This document shows, in pieces, positions 1 through 10,821 of a DNA stretch of 64,000 nt. Position 1 is the stretch's first letter, and every line of letters begins with the position of its first letter. This DNA is from Malus domestica (lineage: Eukaryota; Streptophyta; Magnoliopsida; Rosales; Rosaceae): contig NC_091667.1 of NCBI RefSeq assembly GCF_042453785.1, positions 34,712,001 through 34,776,000 of the forward strand, written 5' to 3'. Below the pieces are notes generated by a model. The model worked only from the letters and a program-made list of their open reading frames with translations, was not told the origin of the DNA and searched no databases. The position numbers were made by a program, and so were the translations under genes.

Positions 1-93
1 GCAAAATTAACAAAAACAAAATGGAGCTAACTTAAGTTTGAATCCCTTCTCAACAAATAGATTTTGTTATCTTCTTTAATTATTATTTTTTAT

Positions 94-584
94 AGGATGA
101 ACTGCTAATTTAGTTCATGAATTATTACCTGAGTGAAAATTGGTCTCTAAACTATTTTTATCAGAAAAATCAGTAATTGAATTATAAAAATTTGTCAATT
201 ACATCCCTAATATTAGATTCGAAGCTACTATATTCAATTTTTTTTGTCAATTTAAGTCACGTTACTTGCATGTGAGGAGGGTATATTGTAATTTTCCATA
301 AAGAAATAGTGTATGAAGTTAAATTTAAAGCGTAAATTAGACATTAGATTCGTAACCTTTATGAAATGTTAATGGCTTATATGCGAGAAAAGAATGATAT
401 TACATTTTAAAGTGTATCAAGTGACTTAAGTTGATGAAAAATTAGATAAAATAGTTTTGAATATAATAGTATGATGAAATTAGTAATTTTTAATGAATTT
501 AGATAGTTATTTTACCGAAAAAATAATTGAGGGACCTAATTTTCACTAACATGATAGTTTAGGGACTAAATCGACATCTTACCC
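94..584. mobile_element. Foldback (TIR) MITE, about 490 bp
   Basis: The left end (from about 94) and the reverse complement of the right end (to about 584) align over roughly 70 bp, sharing 'gtgaaaatt' and 'tccctaaact/tctctaaact' blocks. The interior has no coding potential. This is the structure of a non-autonomous DNA transposon. Superfamily is not assigned because I could not fix a target duplication. Confidence 0.6.
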
Positions 585-621
585 ATATATATATTTTTGG
601 TAAAGGGGAGCATTTTTTTTT

Positions 622-820
622 TATCATCATAAACTATGTTGTATGCTCATCATACAATTAATCATTGGACACGTGTTCTTTCACTTAACCTTAGTTAATT
701 TTTTTTCAAAATTGAAAAGATAACATATGATATGAAAATTAACTTGAGTTAAGTGAGATAACACACGGCAGATATTTAAGTGTATAGTGAGCAAACACTA
801 TAGTTATGATGATGATACTC
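622..820. mobile_element. Small foldback MITE, about 200 bp
   Basis: The two halves are inverted copies: 'ttatcatcat..ctatgttgtatgctcat' at the left pairs with 'agtgagcaaacactatag' and 'gatgatgata' at the right, and 'cacttaaccttagttaattt' pairs with 'aaattaacttgagttaagtg' in the middle. There is no open frame. It lies about 320 bp upstream of the SGT1 start codon and so could contribute promoter sequence. Confidence 0.6.
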
Positions 821-892
821 ACAACTAGCAAGGGACGAAGCCCAAAAGCCCCACCAACACTATTCTCTCTCCCCATTAGATTAAACGAATGA

Positions 893-1000
893 GTAATGTT
901 AGCTAAATAAAAAATTTAGGCTATATTTACAAATAACGTGACGATAAAAAATAAGTACATTAATATACGATTAATAATCTAATTATAAACAATAAAAGCA
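893..1000. mobile_element. Partial or diverged copy of MITE family A
   Basis: The 'gtaatgttagctaaa..aaattta' start and the following 'aataagtacattaatatac' match the end of the window's most repeated MITE (better copies at 15317-15480, 29742-29890 and 35704-35872). Only one end is clear here. Confidence 0.4.
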
Positions 1001-1139
1001 TATAATATTAACTTATAAGTATACGATATTTATCAGCTTACTCTCTCATATTTGCCACCTCAAGTCAATCATATTGTCTCTTTACTTTTTTTCTGGACTC
1101 TTCCATTTCCCTCAGTCCACACAGACGGTTGCTCCGCCA

Positions 1140-3840
1140 ATGGCTTCCGATCTCGAGAAGAGTGCGAAGGAGGCGTTCATTGACGACCACTTCGAGTTGG
1201 CCGTTGACCTCTACACCCAGGCCATCGCTCTTAATCCTCAGAGCGCCGAGCTCTACTCCGACCGCGCGCAGGCCAACATCAAATCCGGCAATCTCACTGG
1301 TACCCCTTTTTCCTCTTGCGATTTCGCGCTAACCCTTTCTTTGTTTCTTGTTTGGTTCCCAAGAAAGCCTGAGAAAATTGAAATAAGTTCAAGAAAATGG
1401 TCAATTGGGTTTTCTGATTCTCTTTTATCTGTTGTGCTTTTTTGTTTGTTTGTTCAGGGGCTGTTGCGGATGCGAACAAGGCAATTGAGTTCGATCCATC
1501 ACTGTACAAAGCGTATTTGCGCAAAGGGTGAGTTCGAATGCACCAACACTGAAAATGGTCAATAGGGTGTTCAATTTTTTCTAAGCTTGTAACCATCAAC
1601 CTAAAAATTAATAAAGGTCATGCTGATCGTTGATATTCGTTGTGGATCTTTCGCCCTTTGTGAAAGGGAAAGGCTTTTAATGCTAATTTGAGTGTTTCAA
1701 AACTTTTGATTTTGTTTTTGGCCAAAATCTTGGAGGGCTCATGACTGAGGTATCGTGGAGTCCATTTGTGAACCTCGTTGTGTACTGCGTGTGGGTTTTG
1801 ATTTGGTATCAGTTATGTTCTGCACTTGCTACATGTGATTGCCAATGTCATCGCTAGTTTTACAATTTTTGTTCTTTGCTGTTGTTGGTTACAGAATTGC
1901 CTGCATCAAGCTCGAGGAATATCAGACTGCAAAGGCAACCCTGGAAATTGGTGCTCCTCTGGCCCCGCATGAGACACGATTCGCTGAATTGATAAAAGAG
2001 TGTGATGAGAAAATTGCAGGTGCGTTGTTTGCTTGTTACAAGTTTGCACCTTTTTAGTGATTCATGGAAATGACGGGCCTTTCACACAATTAGATGTTTA
2101 GCTTTCTTTTTTGGTCTGATTTATGCTGTTTCCTTGCGATCAGAGGAAGCTGATGTTCTACCAACGGCTTCATTGGAGAAAAACATTACAGAGAATGTTA
2201 TACCTGCAGAAGATGTTCAGCCTGTGAGTCAACCTTCCAATCAGGTGACCGTAGCAACTGTCAAACCAAAATACAGGTTAGTCGAGATCAATTTAATTTC
2301 TGTTGCAGAAAGTGTTTTAGTCTTGATATTTTTAAGGAGCATCACCAAAACATTCTATTTGCAGTGTTATTTTTTTTTTTTAACCTTTTTGTACTGTCTA
2401 TGTTGAAGCTCCGTTCTATCTATGCATGCTTGGGTAATACCCTCTTATTTGCTTAATGTATCCTTATTCCTTAGTCACTGAGATGCATGATTTGGTGGAA
2501 TTTTTTTTTATGCAGGCATGAATTCTACCAGAAGCCAGAAGAAGGGGTTGTGACAATATTCGCCAAGGGCATACCAGCCAAAGATGTTAATGTTGACTTT
2601 GGTGAACAAATAGTATGGTTCTCATTGCTCCAATGCTTCTTTTTATTATTTGTGAATATTGATTTTATGGTTGTCGAGAACCTACATAGTAAAAAAGTTA
2701 TATGGATATTTCTTTACAAGTTTTATGGGTGATGAATCAGTTTTATTGGTTGTTTCCAGCTAAGTGTTAGCATTGATGTTGCTGGTGAAGATACATATCA
2801 TTTTCAGCCTCGCTTATTTGCAAAGGTATTGCACCGATTCTATGTTGGTGAGAATTTTTTTTCTTTGTTTGCAACAAGGATGTATACAGAAAATTAGAGA
2901 AATAGATGCATGCCCCTTCCCATTTTCCTATTTTTATTTTTAAAATAATTGGCAGTAACGTATGCTTTGAATTTAATCTGGCCCGAGCAGTTGGTATCCC
3001 TTTGAGTGATTGGTTGATTTTATATATGCATGAGAGCATGACAGAAGGCTTACGTTTTCAAATAACTGTGCGGTCTGGTTGTTTGCGAACAGATAATACC
3101 TGAAAAGTGCAGATTTGACGTTCTGTCCACCAAAGTTGAAATTCGCTTGGCTAAAGCTGAAGCATTACACTGGACATCTCTTGAATTCAGCAAGGACAGC
3201 CCTGTTCCACTAAGGGTCAGTGGCCAAGGTATGTTAATATGTTTGCAACCCTCTGATTCTAAAACTAGATTAGAAATTTGCTGCTAAAAATTGTTAACTG
3301 CCTATAGTTGTTGAAGCACCAAGGCCATCCTACCCATCCTCGAAACCAAAAAGGGTTGACTGGGATAAGCTGGAGGCCCAAGTGAAGAAGGAGGTTTGCT
3401 CGTAACCCAGTTAGACATTATTCTTTTATGTCTCACTGCACGACTACTTACTCCGATGCCTTGTGATTCCAGGAAAAAGAAGAGAAGCTTGATGGTGATG
3501 CAGCTTTGAACAAATTTTTCCAAGACATATACAAGGATGCTGATGAGGACACAAGAAGGGCCATGAGAAAATCTTTTGTAAGACTTTTTCGTATCTAGTA
3601 TTTTGATAGCCAGTAAAATTCATAATTCCGGTCACCATGAAAGATTCGAGTGGAACCACCACGGATTTGGGAGTAAAACCAGTCTACTTTATATTGACTT
3701 GCGTATTGCATCCTTGTGTTTGTACTGTACAGGTGGAGTCGAACGGGACAGTGCTGTCGACAAACTGGAAAGAAGTGGGAAACAAAAAGGTTGAGGGAAG
3801 TGCTCCGGACGGCATGGAGATGAAGAAATGGGAGTTCTAG
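1140..3840 (+). CDS. SGT1: SGT1 co-chaperone (TPR-CS-SGS protein)
   Basis: Ten coding exons join in frame: 1140-1299, 1458-1527, 1895-2019, 2144-2276, 2516-2612, 2760-2825, 3093-3228, 3308-3393, 3473-3577, 3733-3840. All introns are GT..AG and the product is 361 residues, the usual plant SGT1 length. An N-terminal TPR region (about residues 1-105) is followed by a variable linker, the CS domain starting near residue 160 ([18 protein letters not shown]) and the C-terminal SGS domain ([13 protein letters not shown] onward, ending MKKWEF). SGT1 works with HSP90 and RAR1 to stabilise NLR immune receptors and with SKP1/SCF ubiquitin ligases, in cytosol and nucleus; this is family knowledge. The start chosen is the ATG opening [13 protein letters not shown], as in other SGT1 proteins; an upstream ATG at 1074 in the same frame lies in probable leader. 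No damage seen. Confidence 0.95.
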
Positions 3841-4895
3841 ACTGTTGCTGCACTCTAGTACTAGTTGGAACTGAATGATATGCTTTTTCTTTGGGCTTTT
3901 AACCCATTTGGGAGTGTGATTTTGTTGGTTGGACAGACAATAGTTTTGCAATTAGTCTTTGGCACTACTCTGGCTGTTTGGATGATGACTCTCCTAGTCT
4001 TTTGCAATTGGTGTATTCTCTTTTGTGTTTTGCTTGTGCCTTGTACTCTCGAAACCGATCCCATCTGGACAAATTTTAAGTGTTTAATACCTAATTGCTT
4101 TGTTCTTGCCTTGTTGATGCCGAGTTCTGCTTTAACTTCTTGCACTCCTGTCCTGCCAGTCCACGGCACGGGTAACCAGTTATCAATCATATTGTTCATC
4201 TAAGACGACATGCGCAATAGAACCGGCTACAGTTTTGACTTAGGTGCTGTGTGAGAGCGGAGAGTACGCTGTTATAGTTAACTTGATTCTATCAATCTTA
4301 CTATTCATCTAAGACGATATGAGCAAATAAAATCAGTTACAACTTTAACCTGATGCTGGGTGAGAGTGGAGAGTAGAGTACATTGTTATAGCTAACTTGG
4401 CTAGGTTCGGATGCATCTAATTTTCGAACGTATCTGTACACATTTTCTTTTGATAAAATCAACCAACTTATTGCCACTTAGTATTATGAAGTACGGTTTA
4501 ATAGTATTTTTCTTCATTTGTAAGTAAGAAGTCATAAGTTCGATTCTAAACTATATTATTGCTAGTCCATTGTGAAACTTAGCCCATCTTCACACTTCAT
4601 AGCTTAGCGTAAATAATATCGACAGTTAAAAACAAAAAAACAATCATCTTGTTAACATAAAATAACAAGAAATACTTTTCTTTTCTTTTTTTAAGTAAAA
4701 ATTAATTAAATTCCTACGCATAAAACGCCGCGTTCCTGCTACCTGCAGGTTCTGTAGGATCACCATCGTCCTGATCGTTTTTCTGCTGCTTTGGTCCGCG
4801 AGTGCGACGGGGAGTTCGGAAAATACGATCAATCAGTCCGATCGGATTCCGATTTCAGACTTTGAAATCCTTGGAAGAAGGAATAGCACGGAGAA
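3841..4895. repeat. SGT1-TRAPPC1 spacer with a diverged tandem duplication (4179-4402)
   Basis: After the SGT1 3' UTR, a segment of about 110 bp occurs twice in a row (about 4179-4287 and 4289-4402). Shared blocks are 'ttcatctaagacga', 'gtgagag' and 'tgttatag'. Identity is only about 75-80%, so it is old. No gene is seen in the rest of the spacer, which ends with the TRAPPC1 leader. Confidence 0.55.
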
Positions 4896-6389
4896 ATGCA
4901 ATTCTTCGGAGGAACGGAGATAAGCCCGTCGCTGCCGGCGTCGACGGCGTCGGGAAACAACGGTCACATGATGTACGTCTTCAACCGCAACGGCGTCTGC
5001 CTGCTTTACCGCGAGTGGAATCGGCCGCTTCACACCCTGAACCAGCAGCAGGATCACAAGCTAATGTTCGGTCTCCTCTTCTCCCTCAAGTCGCTCACCG
5101 CCAAGATGGATCCCACCACGCAGGACAAGTCCAACCTCGGCGTCCCTCAGCTGCCCGGCCAAGGCTGCTCCTTCCACAGCTTCCGCACCAACACCTACAA
5201 GCTCACTTTCATGGAGTCCCCTTCCGGCATCAAGGTTTGTTTCTTCAATTTTCTCCATTTTTCATTGCCTATCAGATCCAGATATTGAGAAAAAAAAGGG
5301 TTTGAATTTTGATTGGAATGAAAGGATTTGCTGATTCTGTTGGCTATTTGATTATACTAGATGTCCCCAATTAGCAATTGAGATTCTTGATCTTGAATTT
5401 GTGCTTGGCTTGGCAATTTTGATGCGTGTTCGTTGTTTATACCAAATTTTGTATGATTATTCTTAATCCAGTGTTAATGTGATGGAAAAAAACTTAACTT
5501 TATAATTGGTGTGCCCTGCTTACTGTTTTGGGTGTGCAGATCATATTGGTTACTCATCCTAGAACTAGTGACTTGAGGGAGTCATTGAAGTACATTTACA
5601 ACTTGTATGTCGAGTACGTTGTGAAGAACCCGCTCTACACTCCCGGAACTCCAATCAGGTAACTGACTCTGTTCTTGTTATTGTAATGTAGTGAACGATA
5701 ATCTTCACACCGAGAAGTTTCATGTGATAGGTCACAAATAGTTATTCGTATAGTTAATCACTGTGAGAAGTCTCGGAAATAGCAATCCCTGCTGCATTGA
5801 CATATATCAAACTCTTTCCTTGTTTTCTTATCACGCTGATGCATCCCGCTGGGTTGGTCAAGTAATGATGAAGAAAATGTGTCCTTGTATGTTGTATTGC
5901 ATTATAACAAGACTAATCTTTGAAGTAGTTGTTCTTAGTGTTTTCTTATCACGCCGATGCATCCCGTTGGGTTGGTCAAGTAATGATGAAGAAAATGTGT
6001 CCTTATATGTTGTATTGCATTATAACAAGACTAATCTTTGAAGTAGTTGTTCTAAGTAGGCATGTCGAAACGTGTCTTGATATATGAAACATGTCTATTC
6101 CTTGTGTAGGCATATTGAATTAGTATTTATTTTTGGTGGCTTAGGCATCTTAGATACTTCATATGTACCTGACTCGTTGATGTCTTGATACTATAAACAA
6201 TCTCTTATTCCGTCACACCACTAGAAAGTCTTGTAGTTTCTTGCGGTTTCTTTTTTAATCGTGTGGTTGTATACTTTGTAAGGTTTTCACACAATCGGAA
6301 AAAGGTTTTTGAATTCCAGAGTAAGTTTTCCTTGTAGGTGTGAGCTATTCAACACGACTCTTGACCAGTACGTCAGGAGCATTTCATAG
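4896..6389 (+). CDS. TRAPPC1: TRAPP complex subunit 1 (Bet5/TRAPPC1)
   Basis: Three exons (4896-5234, 5540-5658, 6338-6389) with GT..AG introns join to a 169-residue protein, the length typical of plant TRAPPC1. The sequence opens MQFFGGTEISPS and includes the longin/sybindin-type core MMYVFNRNGVCLLYREW, then LMFGLLFSLKSL, YKLTFMESPSGIK, and after the first intron LVTHPRTSDLRESLKYIYN and VKNPLYTPG. It ends FNTTLDQYVRSIS. In this family the protein is a core subunit of the TRAPP tethering complexes that act as Rab GEFs in ER-Golgi traffic; that role is inferred from the family. The gene is in the same orientation as SGT1, about 1 kb downstream. Intron 2 (679 bp) contains a recent tandem duplication. 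Confidence 0.95.
5821..6056 (+). repeat. 118-bp tandem duplication in TRAPPC1 intron 2
   Basis: Bases 5821-5938 and 5939-6056 are consecutive copies of one 118-bp unit differing at only about four or five positions. It is purely intronic and leaves the splice sites untouched. The high identity points to a recent slippage or unequal-exchange event. Confidence 0.9.
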
Positions 6390-6812
6390 AAGCTCAAGGA
6401 AGCATTCAGTTAGCATTCTTTCTGCCGACATTTACTCTTACCCTGGACCGAAGCCGATGGACATTTGGGTTCATTCAGACGTAGGTTATTGAAATGTACC
6501 ATGTCGTGGATATTTTCTGCAACTTGATTCTAAGAGTTTTACAATGAGATATGAGCGTATATTTTCATCCGTGCGGACTCGATGTGTTCAGTGGCATCAT
6601 GTAGTGTCCAATTTGATTATGACAAATTGATTTGATGTAATCTTGGAAGCATGATTTGTTAATTGTTAACGGTTATCGAATTGTTTGGCTTTTCTTATCA
6701 AATTTTTAGTGTTTCTATACCTCTTGCCGTAGGCTTCAATTAGTCTGTCGGAAGAGAACTCTAGTTTCCTCATTGGTTTTTCGGATATCATGTATGTCGC
6801 AATTTCCTTTCC
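6390..6812. other. TRAPPC1 3' flank, nothing recognised
   Basis: This AT-rich sequence presumably holds the TRAPPC1 3' UTR and poly(A) region. I see no gene, RNA gene or clear repeat. Confidence 0.5.
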
Positions 6813-7025
6813 CCATCGCCACCAATTGGCCACTTGGTGGCCAGAAGAGCCAGGCAAGCTGATGCTAACTCGCCATCGTTCCCTAAGTTGCAAAGCATCC
6901 ACATACTGCCCTACCGAGTCGAGGACACAGCCCCATACATTGCCTCCGTCTGTGTCGGACTGCACGCCATTACCAGCTCCCCACCATCTCTTTCCCTTCC
7001 TCACCTCCTTCGCCGACCTTGAAAC
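6813..7025 (+). pseudogene. UGT 5'-end fragment (decayed glycosyltransferase copy)
   Basis: About 210 bp aligns with the first part of the intact UGT downstream (about 8160-8375). An 18-base match, 'ccaccaattggccacttg', covers the GHL region around the family's catalytic histidine. Further matching blocks are 'ggcaagct', 'actcgccatc..tccct', 'catccacat', 'ctgccctaccg', 'catacat.gcctccgtct' and 'ctttcccttcctc'. No frame stays open in register with the parent and nothing corresponding to the rest of the gene follows. It is a truncated duplicate in the same orientation as UGT copy 1, lying 1.1 kb upstream of it. Confidence 0.75.
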
Positions 7026-8058
7026 ACACCATTGTCAGCGGGGATAGATCATATAGATGGAAAGATCGAATGAAATGGAAAAGATTGAATTACGAAGTGA
7101 ATAATTATTCACAGTCGCAACGGGAAGTGTTTAATTGTCATTCCATGTAAAGGTCTTATAGTTTAGTTGATTAAGAACATTCACTATCGTGCCCGAGTTT
7201 CCGAGTTTGCATCCTCCCCTCCTCAAAAAATGTCATCGGTGTTTGGTGACGGTTGGATTGGAAAAAGGAACCAACAAAATGAATTGGTAGTGGGTGGGTG
7301 GCGATGGATTGGAATAATCCTACAACATTCACTACTTGCGGCCGTTGGTGGACGCGCTCTAAAATCAATGCACGCAAACTTCTCGTTCCTCCCTGAGTCC
7401 ACCAAGAAAACGGATTGGAATTTCTCATGGATTATAATTTTGTTTGAATGTGGCATTGAAAACTACTTGATTCTGGAAAGTGGGGCTGCATTGAGATACA
7501 TTCAATTACGGAAACTGATTATTTTTCAGAATTAAATAAATAGTGTTCAACTCTCACTCACCTCCAACCGTGTTCCAAGGGTGGCAATGCCTGCCTGCTC
7601 GCGGTTGGTGGATCGAGTTGGACTCATTCCAAATTTCTGCACGCATGCTCCTTGTTCCTCTGAGTCTTTTGTTTTGAAATTTTGCATCGAAAAGGACAAC
7701 TGAAATGGACAAGAACAGAGATTTTTCAATATAATTGGAACACGGGATGGTACATCATGTGTCACTATACAAATGGTGGTGGAATATGTGTCGTAGAAAA
7801 TTAATAACTTAAAAAAATTAAACTTCTTACCACTTATACGATAACACGTAATATACCACTCGTGTTCTGATCCCAATGAAAAATTTCTCATCAAGAATCT
7901 TATTGACCCGCAATTTAAAGATGAAAAAGACATTTCAGGACAGATGATAATTCAGAAATCTTGATTTCCCAATAAGAAAAAAGTGGACGGATAACATTTT
8001 TTTATTTCTTATTTTTATCAGCAAAAATGATCGAGTAATTAAGGACGAACCGAAGAAG
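7026..8058. other. Spacer upstream of UGT copy 1, possible old local repeats
   Basis: No gene is supported. Two stretches (about 7330-7400 and 7590-7665) resemble each other: both read '..cggttggtgga..' or '..ccgttggtgga..', then 'tgcacgca', 'cttgttcctc/ctcgttcctc' and 'ctgagtc'. This suggests a very diverged local duplication. Short open frames across it look like chance. Confidence 0.35.
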
Positions 8059-8065
8059 TATATAA
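8059..8065 (+). promoter_or_regulatory. TATA box of UGT copy 1
   Basis: TATATAA lies 72 bp upstream of the ATG at 8131. The surrounding 'tataagaacaagtgtgata' is also found upstream of UGT copy 2 on the other strand, so the core promoter was duplicated with the gene. Confidence 0.6.
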
Positions 8066-8130
8066 GAACAAGTGTGATACTGGTACGTGAAGTGAGCACA
8101 GCGGCAAAACTCTCACAAACACAGAGAGCT

Positions 8131-9558
8131 ATGGAGGCGGCAGCTATAGTTTTATATCCATCACCACCAATTGGCCACTTGATCGCCATGGTAGAGCTAG
8201 GCAAGCTCATACTCACCCACCACCCTTCTCTGTGCATCCACATCCTCATCACCACCCCGCCCTACCGCGCCGACGACACCGCTTCATACATCACCTCCGT
8301 CTCCGCCGCTACCCCTTCCCTCATCTTCCACCACCTCCCCACCATCTCCCTTCCTCCCTCCCTCGCCTCCTCCCGCAACCACGAAACCCTAACCTTCGAA
8401 CTCGTCCCCCTCAACAACCCTTACGTCCACCAAGCCCTCCTCTCCATCTCCCACAGCTTCTCCATCAAAGCTTTTGTCATGGACTTCTTCTGCGCTCTCG
8501 GGCTCTCCGTCGCCGCCAAGCTGAACATCCCCAGCTTCTTCTTCTTCACATCCGGCGCTGCCTTCCTCGCCAGCTTCCTCTACCTCCCCACCATTCACAA
8601 CATCACTGACAAAAGCCTCAAAGACCTAAATACCCTTCTCAACATTCCAGGAGTCCCGCCGATGCCTTCCTCCGATATGGCGAAACCGACTCTTGACCGA
8701 AGCGACAAGGCGTACGAACATTTCCTAGCAAGCTCAAGCCAGTTCCCCAAATCAGCTGGGATCATCGTAAACACGTTTGAATCTCTCGAACCTAGAGCTC
8801 TCAGAGCAATATCGGACGGCCTGTGCTTGGCCGAGAACGTTCCCACGCGGCCGGTCTACCCCATCGGACCGCTGATTGTTTCCCACGGCGGTGGAGGCCG
8901 CGGGGCCGAGTGTTTGAAATGGCTGGACTCACAGCCAAGTGGAAGCGTGGTGTTCCTCTGTTTCGGGAGCTTGGGATTGTTTTCAAAGGAGCAGTTGAAG
9001 GAAATAGCGATTGGGTTGGAGAACAGTGGGCACAGATTTTTGTGGGTGGTCCGTAATCCGCCAGCCCAAAATCAAATTAAGGTGGCTATTACAGACCAGT
9101 CCGATCCGGAATTGAAATCCTTGCTCCCGGACGGGTTCTTGGATCGGACCAAGGACCGGGGGCTCGTCGTCAAGTCGTGGGCCCCGCAAGTGGCGGTGTT
9201 GAATCACGACTCAGTGGGTGGGTTTGTGAGTCATTGCGGGTGGAACTCGGTGTTGGAATCGGTGTGTGCCGGTGTGCCGATTGTGGCTTGGCCGCTCTAC
9301 GCCGAGCAGAGGTTCAATCGAGTGGTTTTGGTGGAGGAGATTAAGATTGCTTTGCCGATGAAGGAGTCAGAAGATGGGTTTGTGAGAGCGCCGGAGGTGG
9401 AGAAGCGAGTTACGGAGTTGATGGAGTCGGAGGAGGGCGAGGTTATGAGGAAGCGTACAAAGGCTATGCAAAACGAAGCCCATGTAGCGTTGGGTGAGAC
9501 CGGGTCGTCTGGGGTTGCATTGACTAAACTACTTCAATTGTGGGGCAAAACTGGTTAG
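8131..9558 (+). CDS. UDP-glycosyltransferase, UGT88-like group E (copy 1)
   Basis: A single-exon gene encodes 475 residues, a normal plant family-1 UGT length. The start is the ATG giving [17 protein letters not shown]; the frame stays open upstream to 8074, but copy 2 and the shared leader support 8131. The expected catalytic His is residue 16 (IGHL) and the partner Asp residue 118 (FVMDFFC). The PSPG donor-binding box spans residues 350-393 ([16 protein letters not shown].. to ..PLYAEQ), with HCGWNS and a final Gln, the residue usually linked to UDP-glucose. The overall pattern resembles Rosaceae anthocyanidin 5,3-O-glucosyltransferase and UGT88 enzymes, so a flavonoid or other phenolic acceptor is likely, but the acceptor cannot be read from sequence. 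The protein is probably cytosolic, with no signal peptide. It is intact and about 90% identical by eye to copy 2. Confidence 0.93.
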   Translation: MEAAAIVLYPSPPIGHLIAMVELGKLILTHHPSLCIHILITTPPYRADDTASYITSVSAATPSLIFHHLPTISLPPSLASSRNHETLTFELVPLNNPYVHQALLSISHSFSIKAFVMDFFCALGLSVAAKLNIPSFFFFTSGAAFLASFLYLPTIHNITDKSLKDLNTLLNIPGVPPMPSSDMAKPTLDRSDKAYEHFLASSSQFPKSAGIIVNTFESLEPRALRAISDGLCLAENVPTRPVYPIGPLIVSHGGGGRGAECLKWLDSQPSGSVVFLCFGSLGLFSKEQLKEIAIGLENSGHRFLWVVRNPPAQNQIKVAITDQSDPELKSLLPDGFLDRTKDRGLVVKSWAPQVAVLNHDSVGGFVSHCGWNSVLESVCAGVPIVAWPLYAEQRFNRVVLVEEIKIALPMKESEDGFVRAPEVEKRVTELMESEEGEVMRKRTKAMQNEAHVALGETGSSGVALTKLLQLWGKTG

Positions 9559-9782
9559 ACTCCAAGCCGCCTGTTTATGACTCTGTAATTGTATTTCCTA
9601 CCATGATTTTCTTCTTGTCGGATTTTATCAACGGAATCTCCAATTACAAATGATTAATAAGTTCATGTCAATGTTAATTGTATTTCTGACCATGGTTGTC
9701 TGTTTTTTTTTTTTTTTTTAAATAATAAATTTGGTTTGCAACATGGTAAGAGGAAAAAAAAAAGATTTAATCACACATGATT
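9559..9782. other. UGT copy 1 3' flank, shared with copy 2
   Basis: About 130 bp after the stop codon ('gactccaa..ttgtaattgtatttcc..atgattttcttcttgtc..acggaatct.caattacaaatgattaataagttcatgtcaat') also occurs downstream of UGT copy 2 on the opposite strand. The duplicated unit therefore included 3' UTR sequence. A poly-T tract follows at about 9706. Confidence 0.7.
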
Positions 9783-10340
9783 CATGAAATTAACCCCTTC
9801 TATCGAGATAGACCTTGAAATAAAAAATAGGTCAACATAGTCTCTGAAAATGGGTGTCGTAAATCAATATGTAACGTCCTTTCCTATTGTGTTAAAAATT
9901 CTGTTATGTAGTGATTGACTCATAACTAGTCCCACAAATCTGATTAAATATTGCCATGTAGGTTAAAAATATTTGAACAATACAAAATCTTAATTTTTGT
10001 ATAATTAAAAACTTTAAAAAGAAAAAAGAAAAAAAAAAAAGACATCTTCTTCTCCTCCCACCCTCCCAATACCCAATACCCCATCCCACATCTCTCTTTT
10101 GTTTTCTTAAAAATTTAAACATTCCCCTCCCACCACCAGTGCTTGGGTGGGAGTTCATCTTCCTCTTTAAAAAAAAAAAATTATAAAGAAAATTGTTTTT
10201 TTATTATTTAAATATTTTTAATCCACATGTCAACATTTAATTAGACTTGTGGGACTCGATTATGTGCCACATCAACACCTAACATAATTGTGATGGAAGA
10301 ACGACATTGATTTGTGACACTCATTTTTAAGAACCACATT
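9783..10340. mobile_element. Foldback DNA element, left arm and first part of right arm (continues at 14799-14885)
   Basis: From about 9783 to 9985 the sequence is an inverted counterpart of about 10196-10340 plus 14799-14885. For example 'gggtgtcgtaaatcaat' pairs with 'attgatttgtgacactc', 'cccacaaatctgattaaat' with 'atttaattagacttgtggg', and 'tgaaattaacccctt' with the far end near 14870. The long inverted arms with an AT-rich middle mark a non-autonomous DNA transposon. The LTR element at 10341-14798 sits inside its right arm. Confidence 0.7.
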
Positions 10341-10821
10341 TGTTTGTACCATACTTGACCAATCCTGAAACTACTGAGCACCGGTCAACGTTATACCGTC
10401 AAGGACCCAGAAGAGTTTCCTTCCAACTAGGAGGCCAATCATAGCGCGACACGTGTTGACATCAGAAGCCAATCATAGCGCGACACGTGTCAATGTCAAA
10501 ATGAAACTAGAAACTCTCTTCTATAAATAGATATCATTCTCTCACAATATTTCCTAATGTCATTTGTACTAAATTATTCACTAGTACTCATTAAAGGAAA
10601 GCTTGAACCTATGTACTTGTGTAAACCCTTCACAATTAATGAGAACTCCTATACTCCGTGGACGTAGCCAATCTGGGTGAACCACGTACATCTTGTATTT
10701 GCTTCCCTGTCTCTATCTATTTACATACTTATCCACACTAGTGACCGAAGCAATCTAGCGAAGGTCACAAACTTGACATTTTCTGTTGTACCAAAGTCCT
10801 TACTGATTTTGTGCATCAACA
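10341..10821 (+). repeat. Left LTR (481 bp) of the gag-only element
   Basis: It starts 'tgtttgtacc' and ends 'tgcatcaaca', with TG..CA termini. It contains two copies of a 34-bp unit with a CCAAT-like motif and 'gacacgtgt' (about 10432-10499), and 'ctataaataga' near 10521 as a probable TATA box. Confidence 0.88.

Noticed and set aside
3865-4203. Paired 112-codon frames on both strands after SGT1
   Set aside because: They lie in the SGT1 3' region with no domain or family resemblance. Overlapping open frames on both strands point to chance.
8074-8130. N-terminal extension of UGT copy 1
   Set aside because: The frame is open but the segment is homologous to the leader of copy 2, which has no matching coding start. 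[11 protein letters not shown] is the family start.
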